The position numbers and the translations under genes were made by a program. Of a stretch of DNA of 6,264 bases, positions 1 through 6,264 are shown one piece after another. Position 1 is the stretch's first letter, and every line of letters begins with the position of its first letter. Under the pieces are notes generated by a model. The model was not told where the DNA came from. It saw nothing but the letters and a program-made list of their open reading frames with translations, and ran no database searches. The DNA is from Agrobacterium fabrum (GTDB lineage: Bacteria > Pseudomonadota > Alphaproteobacteria > Rhizobiales > Rhizobiaceae), in assembly GCA_003241215.1 (NCBI GenBank), contig QFOL01000256.1, forward strand, positions 323 through 6,586. The letters run 5' to 3'.

Positions 1-2012
<2,012 letters not shown>

Positions 2013-2089
2013 TTTCGCGTTCGGGTTTGGATACGTGGCCCGCTGTCTGGCGGGCTAAGGTGGGTGAAGTGCCTATCAACATATGAGAC

Positions 2090-2161
2090 GTCATCCTCGG
2101 GCTCGACCCGAGGATCCACTCCGGTCCGCTTATGGATCCTCGCCTCAAGGGCGAGGATGAC
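2090..2161. repeat. 72-bp palindromic intergenic repeat made of two hairpins
   Basis: The element is bounded by the inverted pair GTCATCCTCG (2090-2099) and CGAGGATGAC (2152-2161). It contains two near-identical hairpins. Arm 1 pairs ATCCTCGGG (2093-2101) with CCCGAGGAT (2107-2115) around loop CTCGA. Arm 2 pairs ATCCTCGCC (2136-2144) with GGCGAGGAT (2150-2158) around loop TCAAG. GGATCCA (2112-2118) and TGGATCC (2133-2139) form a further inverted pair in the middle. The stem differences between the arms are compensatory. From general knowledge, Rhizobiaceae genomes carry many short intergenic palindromes of this GTCATCCTCG...CGAGGATGAC style, so I infer a dispersed non-coding repeat family. 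I cannot show other copies from this window. No clear target-site duplication flanks it. It lies between the eno stop and the eno terminator, so it would be transcribed in the eno 3' UTR. Confidence 0.8.
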
Positions 2162-2193
2162 TGCGGAGAGGGGCGGGTCTCCCGGCAAATCCA

Positions 2194-2217
2194 GCCCGCC
2201 CTCCGGCGGGCTTTTTT
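2194..2217 (+). terminator. rho-independent terminator downstream of eno
   Basis: A perfect 7-bp GC stem, GCCCGCC (2194-2200) with GGCGGGC (2205-2211), closes a four-base CTCC loop and is followed at once by six T (2212-2217). This is the textbook intrinsic terminator shape for + strand transcription. The opposite strand has no matching U-tract, so it looks one-directional. It lies about 180 bases after the eno stop and 99 bases before the next gene, so it separates eno transcription from the ftsB-like gene. Confidence 0.92.
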
Positions 2218-2315
2218 CATGCTCATCTGCCGAACGGAAATTAAGGTCAACGGATAGTTAAACAATCCGGCTTAGTCTCAGAATCACGTTATGCGTTTTA
2301 AGGCTTCTCTGCGGC
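2218..2315 (+). other. intergenic leader between eno terminator and ftsB-like gene
   Basis: This stretch of about 100 bases is AT-richer than the flanking genes. It should hold the promoter of the next gene, because the eno terminator blocks read-through. I could not find a -35/-10 pair close to the alphaproteobacterial consensus (CTTGAC, 16-17 bases, CTATAT). The only ribosome-binding candidate is a weak AAGG at 2300-2303, twelve bases before the ATG. No hairpin or repeat of note is visible. Confidence 0.4.
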
Positions 2316-2633
2316 ATGTGGACCAGACATCATAAAAAGAGACGATTCGGCCGTTTGATCGTTCCGGCCATCACGATCGCTTTTCTTTCCTATTTCGGGT
2401 ATCATTCCATCCATGGCGACTTCGGCCTTCAGGCGACGGAGCGGCTGGAGCGGCAGCGTATTGCCCGTACAGCGGAGCTGGCAAAGCTGACGAAGGCGCG
2501 TGTGGCGCTGGAGCGGCAGGTGGAATTGATGAGCGACGGCTCGCTTGAGCGGGACATGATCGACGAGATTTCCCGTTACCAGCTGAATATGTCCCGCACG
2601 GACGAAATCGTCATCATGAACACCTATTTCTAA
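2316..2633 (+). CDS. septum formation initiator family protein (FtsB/DivIC-like)
   Basis: This is a small bitopic membrane protein of 105 residues, usual for the family. It has a short basic cytoplasmic N-terminus (MWTRHHKKRRFGR), one membrane-spanning segment at about residues 14-31 (LIVPAITIAFLSYFGYH), and a periplasmic heptad-like coiled coil at about 38-72 rich in Glu, Arg and Leu. The conserved tail contains DEISRYQLNMSRTDEIVI. FtsB-type proteins pair with FtsL-type partners through the membrane and coiled-coil segments and help activate septal peptidoglycan synthesis at the divisome. The assignment rests on this architecture, on the position directly after eno (the classical eno-ftsB neighbourhood) and on recalled similarity to rhizobial orthologues between eno and pdhA. 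The start at 2316 gives the family N-terminus although its ribosome-binding site is weak; an ATG at 2291 is in another frame. The family call is confident; whether it is functionally FtsB is inference, so I give no symbol. Confidence 0.9.
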   Translation: MWTRHHKKRRFGRLIVPAITIAFLSYFGYHSIHGDFGLQATERLERQRIARTAELAKLTKARVALERQVELMSDGSLERDMIDEISRYQLNMSRTDEIVIMNTYF

Positions 2634-2654
2634 TTAACCGAAATTAGGTTAATT
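2632..2654. promoter_or_regulatory. AT-rich perfect palindrome overlapping the ftsB-like stop codon, possible operator
   Basis: AATTAACC (2632-2639) and GGTTAATT (2647-2654) are perfect 8-base inverted repeats around a seven-base centre (GAAATTA). The left arm includes the last two bases of the ftsB-like TAA stop. The arms are AT-rich and no T-tract follows, so it is a poor terminator. The size and shape suit a dimeric DNA-binding protein. It lies about 130 bases upstream of pdhA. No regulator is encoded nearby, so the operator role is inference only. Confidence 0.35.
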
Positions 2655-2667
2655 TAACATTTCTGAT

Positions 2668-2676
2668 TTATTCACA
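2668..2676 (+). promoter_or_regulatory. DnaA-box-like 9-mer
   Basis: TTATTCACA matches the bacterial DnaA-box consensus TTATNCACA at every position. It lies in the ftsB-pdhA gap, between the AT-rich palindrome and the terminator-like hairpin. I saw only one such box, so this is not a replication origin. A single match can arise by chance, and function is unproven. Confidence 0.35.
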
Positions 2677-2695
2677 GCATCTTAGCGTGAATATG

Positions 2696-2730
2696 TGCCA
2701 TGCGTTTAAAGCATTGCTGCATGGCATTTT
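2696..2730 (+). terminator. probable intrinsic terminator after the ftsB-like gene
   Basis: TGCCATGC (2696-2703) pairs perfectly with GCATGGCA (2719-2726) around a 15-base loop, and TTTT (2727-2730) follows directly, then CTTG. The stem is moderately GC-rich, but the loop is long and the T-run short, so termination may be partial. It is placed properly to end ftsB transcription 63 bases after the stop and just upstream of the proposed pdhA promoter. The alternative is a 5' leader structure of pdhA, if transcription starts further upstream. Confidence 0.5.
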
Positions 2731-2758
2731 CTTGCATATGGTACGCGCCACTCTATCC
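2731..2758 (+). promoter_or_regulatory. candidate sigma-70-type promoter of pdhABC
   Basis: CTTGCA (2731-2736) and CTATCC (2753-2758) are separated by 16 bases. They match the alphaproteobacterial housekeeping pattern CTTGAC / CTATAT at four of six positions each. A start near 2765 would give a short leader of about 20 bases containing the strong Shine-Dalgarno sequence. The position just after the terminator-like hairpin is sensible. It is a visual match only. Confidence 0.4.
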
Positions 2759-2774
2759 ATTCAAACGGCAACTC

Positions 2775-2782
2775 AGGGAGGG
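2775..2782 (+). promoter_or_regulatory. pdhA ribosome-binding site
   Basis: AGGGAGGG contains a GGAGG core (2777-2781) five bases before the ATG at 2787. A second ATG at 2783 is in another frame and too close to the core, so the site supports 2787 as the start. Confidence 0.75.
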
Positions 2783-2786
2783 ATGA

Positions 2787-3830
2787 ATGGCGCCGCGAAA
2801 ACCAGCGACCGTATCCGGCCGCAAGACAACGGCAAAGTCCGCAACCGAATTCACCGGCAAGAACAGCCCGGATTTCTCCAAGGAAGAAGAGCTTCACGCC
2901 TATCGTGAAATGCTGCTCATCCGCCGTTTCGAGGAAAAGGCCGGCCAGCTCTATGGCATGGGCTTCATCGGTGGTTTCTGTCACCTCTACATCGGTCAGG
3001 AAGCTGTCGTCGTCGGCATGCAGATGTCGCAGAAGGAAGGCGATCAGGTCATCACCGCTTACCGCGACCACGGCCACATGCTGGCGCTCGGCATGAGCGC
3101 GCGTGGCGTCATGGCCGAGTTGACCGGCCGCAAGGGCGGCCTGTCGAAAGGCAAGGGCGGCTCGATGCACATGTTCTCCAAGGAGAAACATTTCTACGGC
3201 GGCCACGGCATCGTCGGTGCGCAGGTCTCGCTCGGTACCGGTCTTGCTTTCGCCAACCGCTATCGCGGCAACGACAATGTCTCCGTAACCTATTTCGGTG
3301 ACGGCGCCGCCAACCAGGGCCAGGTCTACGAGAGCTTCAACATGGCCGCTCTCTGGAAGCTGCCGATCATCTATATCGTCGAGAACAACCGTTATGCGAT
3401 GGGCACCTCGACCGCCCGCGCCACTGCCCAGTCGAACTATTCGCTGCGCGGCCAGTCCTTCGGCATTCCCGGCATCCAGGTGGATGGCATGGATGTGCGC
3501 GCCGTCAAGGCCGCCGCCGATCAGGCGCTGGAACATTGCCGTTCGGGCAAGGGTCCGATCATTCTGGAAATGCTGACCTACCGTTATCGTGGTCACTCCA
3601 TGTCCGACCCGGCGAAATACCGTTCGAAAGACGAAGTGCAGAAGATGCGCTCCGAACATGACCCGATCGAGCAGGTCAAGGCACGGCTTCTGGAGCAGGG
3701 CTGGGCAAGCGAAGACGAATTGAAGGCCATCGACAAGGATGTCCGTGATATCGTCGCCGACAGCGCCGACTTCGCCCAGAACGACCCCGAGCCGGATGTA
3801 TCCGAGCTCTACACCGACATTCTGCTCTGA
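2787..3830 (+). CDS. pdhA: pyruvate dehydrogenase E1 component, alpha subunit
   Basis: The E1-alpha subunit binds thiamine diphosphate together with E1-beta, decarboxylates pyruvate and reductively acetylates the lipoyl groups of the pyruvate dehydrogenase complex in the cytoplasm. The protein has 347 residues, normal for alphaproteobacterial PdhA. A Lys/Thr/Ser-rich N-terminal extension (about 1-25) precedes the E1-alpha fold, which starts near [20 protein letters not shown]. The segment [10 protein letters not shown] (64-73) has the usual active-site-region histidine (His66). The thiamine diphosphate motif begins with GDGAANQG (Gly171-Asp172-Gly173) and ends at Asn200-Asn201 in [12 protein letters not shown]. 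The loop [20 protein letters not shown] (264-283) corresponds to the region phosphorylated in mitochondrial E1-alpha; the serines are kept, but I see no kinase here. It is the first gene of a tight pdhABC operon, and its stop is 17 bases before pdhB. Paralogous branched-chain or acetoin dehydrogenase E1-alpha subunits are less likely because of the motif set and the pdhB/pdhC neighbours. Confidence 0.97.
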   Translation: MAPRKPATVSGRKTTAKSATEFTGKNSPDFSKEEELHAYREMLLIRRFEEKAGQLYGMGFIGGFCHLYIGQEAVVVGMQMSQKEGDQVITAYRDHGHMLALGMSARGVMAELTGRKGGLSKGKGGSMHMFSKEKHFYGGHGIVGAQVSLGTGLAFANRYRGNDNVSVTYFGDGAANQGQVYESFNMAALWKLPIIYIVENNRYAMGTSTARATAQSNYSLRGQSFGIPGIQVDGMDVRAVKAAADQALEHCRSGKGPIILEMLTYRYRGHSMSDPAKYRSKDEVQKMRSEHDPIEQVKARLLEQGWASEDELKAIDKDVRDIVADSADFAQNDPEPDVSELYTDILL

Positions 3831-3847
3831 TCGGGAAAGGGAAACCC

Positions 3848-5260
3848 ATGCCAGTAGAAATTCTTATGCCCGCCCTTTCCCCGACCATGGAGGAAGGCAC
3901 GCTTTCCAAATGGCTTAAAAAGGAAGGCGACAAGGTTACCTCCGGCGACGTGATCGCCGAGATCGAGACCGACAAGGCGACCATGGAAGTGGAAGCCGTG
4001 GATGAGGGTGTTATCGGCAAGCTGCTGATCGATGCCGGCACCGAAGGCGTCAAGGTCAATACGCCGATCGCAGTCCTCCTCCAGGAAGGCGAAAGCGCCG
4101 ACGACGTCGCGTCCGCCCCCGCGCCGAAGGCCGAAGCCGCAAACTCCGATTCGGATGCGGCTGGCGGCAAGACCCGCGAAGCGACCGAGGAGCCGAGCGT
4201 TGCCAAGGAAGCCGCCAAGGTTCCGGCAGCACCCAAGATAGAAGTTGCCGCCGATCCGGATATCCCGGCAGGCACGGAAATGGTGATGACGACGGTGCGT
4301 GAAGCGCTGCGCGACGCCATGGCCGAAGAAATGCGCGCCGACGAAAAAGTCTTCGTCATGGGTGAAGAAGTCGCCGAATATCAGGGCGCCTACAAGATCA
4401 CTCAAGGGTTGTTGCAGGAATTCGGTGAGCGTCGCGTCATCGACACCCCGATCACCGAGCATGGCTTTGCCGGTATCGGCGTCGGTGCGGCGATGACGGG
4501 CCTGAAGCCTATTGTCGAATTCATGACTTTCAACTTCGCCATGCAGGCGATCGACCAGATCGTCAACTCGGCGGCGAAGACGCTTTACATGTCGGGTGGC
4601 CAGATGGGCGCGCCGATGGTGTTCCGTGGTCCGTCCGGTGCTGCTGCCCGCGTCGGCGCTCAGCATTCGCAATGTTACGCCGCATGGTATAGCCATATTC
4701 CGGGCCTCAAGGTCGTCATGCCTTACACCGCAGCCGACGCCAAGGGTCTGCTCAAGGCGGCTATCCGCGATCCGAATCCGGTCATCTTCCTTGAGAATGA
4801 AATTCTCTACGGCCAGAGCTTCGAAGTGCCGAAGCTTGATGATTTCATGCTGCCGATCGGCAAGGCGCGCATTCACCGCAAGGGCAAGGATGCGACCATC
4901 GTTTCCTTCGGCATCGGCATGACCTACGCGATCAAGGCGGTTGCGGAACTCGAAAAGCTTGGCATCGACGTCGAACTGATCGATCTACGCACCATCCGTC
5001 CGATGGATCTGCCCACCGTCATCGAATCGGTCAAGAAGACCGGTCGTCTGGTCACGGTCGAGGAAGGTTTCCCGCAGTCATCGGTTGGTGACTTCATCGC
5101 CAACCAGGTCATGCGCGCCGCTTTCGATTATCTCGATGCGCCGATCCTGACGATCGCCGGCAAGGATGTTCCGATGCCTTACGCGGCAAACCTCGAAAAG
5201 CTGGCTCTGCCGAACGTCGATGAAGTCGTTCAGGCCGTCAAAACCGTCTGCTACAAGTAA
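3848..5260 (+). CDS. pdhB: pyruvate dehydrogenase E1 component, beta subunit with N-terminal lipoyl domain
   Basis: The protein has 470 residues, about 130-140 more than a plain E1-beta. Residues 1-80 are a complete lipoyl domain ([20 protein letters not shown], then [15 protein letters not shown]) with the predicted lipoylated lysine at Lys43. Residues about 82-140 are an Ala/Pro/Glu/Lys-rich flexible linker. From about 143 the E1-beta transketolase-like domain begins ([20 protein letters not shown]), with [18 protein letters not shown], the cofactor-contacting Glu204 in [36 protein letters not shown], and His273 in RVGAQHSQ. The C-terminal domain includes [12 protein letters not shown] and [14 protein letters not shown]. 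Lipoyl-bearing E1-beta is known from alphaproteobacteria such as Zymomonas mobilis and Sinorhizobium meliloti, so this is a family feature and not an assembly error. With PdhA it forms the alpha2beta2 E1. The start at 3848 follows an AAAGGGAA ribosome-binding site and matches the first residue of the lipoyl domain. Confidence 0.97.
   Translation: MPVEILMPALSPTMEEGTLSKWLKKEGDKVTSGDVIAEIETDKATMEVEAVDEGVIGKLLIDAGTEGVKVNTPIAVLLQEGESADDVASAPAPKAEAANSDSDAAGGKTREATEEPSVAKEAAKVPAAPKIEVAADPDIPAGTEMVMTTVREALRDAMAEEMRADEKVFVMGEEVAEYQGAYKITQGLLQEFGERRVIDTPITEHGFAGIGVGAAMTGLKPIVEFMTFNFAMQAIDQIVNSAAKTLYMSGGQMGAPMVFRGPSGAAARVGAQHSQCYAAWYSHIPGLKVVMPYTAADAKGLLKAAIRDPNPVIFLENEILYGQSFEVPKLDDFMLPIGKARIHRKGKDATIVSFGIGMTYAIKAVAELEKLGIDVELIDLRTIRPMDLPTVIESVKKTGRLVTVEEGFPQSSVGDFIANQVMRAAFDYLDAPILTIAGKDVPMPYAANLEKLALPNVDEVVQAVKTVCYK
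3947..3999 (+). repeat. 53-bp perfect direct repeat, copy 1 (in the pdhB lipoyl domain)
   Basis: This stretch of pdhB (codon 34 to the second base of codon 51, around Lys43) is identical base for base to 5374-5426 in pdhC. The identity covers all synonymous positions. It is bounded by synonymous differences: GGC versus GGT before it, GTG versus GTT at its end. Confidence 0.9.
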
Positions 5261-5267
5261 GGGGAGG
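5259..5267 (+). promoter_or_regulatory. pdhC ribosome-binding site overlapping the pdhB stop
   Basis: AAGGGGAGG begins inside the pdhB TAA stop codon (5258-5260) and ends seven bases before the pdhC ATG at 5275. Such overlap suggests that ribosomes finishing pdhB help initiation on pdhC. It fixes the pdhC start. Confidence 0.75.
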
Positions 5268-5274
5268 CGTTTCG

Positions 5275-6264
5275 ATGCCGATAAACATCACCATGCCTGC
5301 CCTTTCTCCGACGATGGAAGAGGGCAATCTGGCCAAATGGCTGGTCAAGGAAGGCGACAAGGTCGCACCCGGTGACGTGATCGCCGAGATCGAGACCGAC
5401 AAGGCGACCATGGAAGTGGAAGCCGTTGACGAAGGCACGGTCGCCAAGCTGGTCGTTCCCGCCGGCACTGAAGCGGTCAAGGTCAACGCCCTGATCGCCA
5501 TCCTCGCCGCCGATGGCGAGGATGTGGCCGAGGCGGCAAAGGGCGGCGACGCCGCTCCCGCCAAGGCCGAGGCTCCGAAGCAGGAAGCTGCAAAGGCCGA
5601 AGCGCCGAAGGAAGAATCTGCCCCGGCCAAGGCTGAAAAGCCGGCCGCCGATCAGGCTGCCGCATCGTCCACGCCGGCTCCGGTCGCAAAGTCCGGCGAG
5701 CGCATCTTCGCTTCGCCGCTTGCCCGCCGTCTTGCCAAGGAAGCCGGTCTCGACCTCTCGGCCGTTTCCGGTTCCGGTCCGCATGGCCGTATCGTCAAGA
5801 CCGATGTGGAAAAGGCTGCCGCTTCCGGTGGTGCGAAGGCAGCTCCCGCCGCCGCAGCATCCGCAGGCGCACCGGCTCCGGCACTCGCCAAGGGTCCGTC
5901 CGACGAAGCCGTTCTCAAGCTGTTCGAGCCGGGTTCCTACGAGCTGGTGCCGCATGACGGCATGCGTAAGGTCATCGCCAAGCGTCTGGTCGAATCCAAG
6001 CAGACGGTTCCGCATTTCTACGTTTCCGTGGATTGCGAGCTCGATACGCTTCTGGCGCTGCGCGCCCAGCTCAATGCGGCTGCCCCCGAAAAGGACGGCA
6101 AGCCCGCCTATAAGCTTTCGGTCAACGATATGGTCATCAAGGCTCTGGCTCTTGCCCTGCGCGATGTGCCTGACGCCAACGTCTCCTGGACGGAAAGCGC
6201 CATGGTCAAGCACAAGCATTCGGATGTCGGCGTCGCCGTTTCCATTCCGGGTGGCCTGATCACG
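5275..6264 (+). CDS. pdhC: pyruvate dehydrogenase E2 component, dihydrolipoamide acetyltransferase, 3'-truncated by window edge
   Basis: The frame is open for 330 codons from the ATG at 5275 to the right edge with no stop. By family length the full protein should be about 450 residues. E2 forms the core of the pyruvate dehydrogenase complex and transfers acetyl groups from lipoamide to CoA. Residues 1-80 are a lipoyl domain ([31 protein letters not shown]) with predicted lipoyl-lysine Lys43. Residues about 83-142 are a flexible Ala/Lys/Glu/Pro linker with repeated AKAEAPK units. Residues 143-181 are the peripheral-subunit binding domain ([34 protein letters not shown]), which docks E1 or E3. 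A second Ala/Pro/Gly linker spans about 182-205. The acyltransferase domain starts near 223 ([20 protein letters not shown], then [13 protein letters not shown] and [16 protein letters not shown]). The catalytic HxxxDG motif lies beyond the window and cannot be checked. The single lipoyl domain fits an alphaproteobacterial E2, since PdhB supplies another. A 2-oxoglutarate dehydrogenase E2 is unlikely given the pdhA/pdhB context. Confidence 0.96.
   Translation, partial: MPINITMPALSPTMEEGNLAKWLVKEGDKVAPGDVIAEIETDKATMEVEAVDEGTVAKLVVPAGTEAVKVNALIAILAADGEDVAEAAKGGDAAPAKAEAPKQEAAKAEAPKEESAPAKAEKPAADQAAASSTPAPVAKSGERIFASPLARRLAKEAGLDLSAVSGSGPHGRIVKTDVEKAAASGGAKAAPAAAASAGAPAPALAKGPSDEAVLKLFEPGSYELVPHDGMRKVIAKRLVESKQTVPHFYVSVDCELDTLLALRAQLNAAAPEKDGKPAYKLSVNDMVIKALALALRDVPDANVSWTESAMVKHKHSDVGVAVSIPGGLIT
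5374..5426 (+). repeat. 53-bp perfect direct repeat, copy 2 (in the pdhC lipoyl domain)
   Basis: This is the second copy of the repeat at 3947-3999. It starts at the same codon number (34) and lies 1427 bases downstream. Shorter shared blocks occur just upstream, such as the 17 bases AAGGAAGGCGACAAGGT in both genes, so the similarity extends beyond the perfect core. Confidence 0.9.

Noticed and set aside
2036..2057. Hairpin shortly after eno as a first terminator
   Set aside because: The 6-bp GCCCGC/GCGGGC stem is real, but TAAGGTGGG follows instead of a T-tract, so it is unlikely to terminate on its own.
2064..2261. Small + strand open frame in the eno-ftsB gap
   Set aside because: It reads straight through the palindromic repeat and the terminator and has no good ribosome-binding site, so it is not a plausible gene.
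2634..2658. Possible CtrA binding site (TTAA-N7-TTAA type)
   Set aside because: Several TTAA steps are present, but no pair has the required seven-base spacing. The perfect inverted repeat describes the site better.
2687..2908. Small + strand open frame spanning the pdhA upstream hairpin and running into pdhA
   Set aside because: It overlaps the start of pdhA in another frame, runs through the terminator-like hairpin and lacks a ribosome-binding site and any family signature.
2706..3659. Minus-strand open frame of 317 codons opposite pdhA
   Set aside because: It is an antisense shadow of pdhA with no recognisable motif, and it would overlap the pdhA promoter region.
3848..4270. Lipoyl domain at the start of pdhB as an assembly error or misplaced E2 fragment
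   Set aside because: The frame is continuous with the E1-beta domain, has its own ribosome-binding site, and the same architecture is known from other alphaproteobacteria.
5251..6219. Minus-strand open frame of 322 codons and an overlapping + strand frame (5513-6259) within pdhC
   Set aside because: Both are out-of-frame readings of the Ala/Pro/Lys-rich pdhC sequence. They are Arg/Pro/Ser-rich or Gly/Arg/Leu-rich without domains. The real gene is the frame open from 5275 to the edge.

Overview
The window is a piece of alphaproteobacterial chromosome, most likely from the Agrobacterium/Rhizobium group. Four things point there: GC-rich coding sequence with strong third-position bias, protein sequences that look rhizobial throughout, the gene order kdsA - eno - ftsB-like - pdhA - pdhB - pdhC, and an E1-beta subunit with its own N-terminal lipoyl domain. 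All genes lie on the + strand. I see no tRNA, rRNA, CRISPR array, prophage, insertion sequence or other mobile gene cluster. This is a housekeeping region, and I do not see an undescribed multi-gene system in it.

Layout. Bases 1-693 are the 3' part of kdsA (KDO-8-phosphate synthase, for LPS inner core and lipid A assembly), cut by the left edge. Its last ~16 codons do not look like the family. Bases 738-2012 are a complete eno (enolase). The 303-base gap after eno (2013-2315) holds a 72-bp palindromic double-hairpin repeat (2090-2161), then a strong intrinsic terminator (2194-2217), then about 100 AT-richer bases leading to the next gene. Bases 2316-2633 encode a small FtsB/DivIC-type septum protein. 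The next gap (2634-2786) holds an AT-rich perfect palindrome touching the ftsB stop codon, a consensus DnaA-box 9-mer, a terminator-like hairpin and a plausible alphaproteobacterial promoter. It leads into pdhA (2787-3830), pdhB (3848-5260) and pdhC (5275 to the right edge, 330 codons visible, no stop in the window).

How the genes work together. Enolase makes phosphoenolpyruvate, which KdsA uses with arabinose-5-phosphate and which pyruvate kinase turns into pyruvate. PdhA and PdhB form the E1 heterotetramer that decarboxylates pyruvate, and PdhC is the E2 acetyltransferase that passes the acetyl group to CoA. The pdhABC genes are tightly packed (17- and 14-base gaps, each with a good Shine-Dalgarno sequence) and are almost certainly one operon. 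Terminator signals separate eno from ftsB and probably ftsB from pdhA.

The points most worth checking are the aberrant kdsA C-terminus, the double hairpin whose two arms differ by compensatory base pairs, a 53-bp perfect repeat between the lipoyl-domain coding regions of pdhB and pdhC, and the DnaA box plus palindrome upstream of pdhA.
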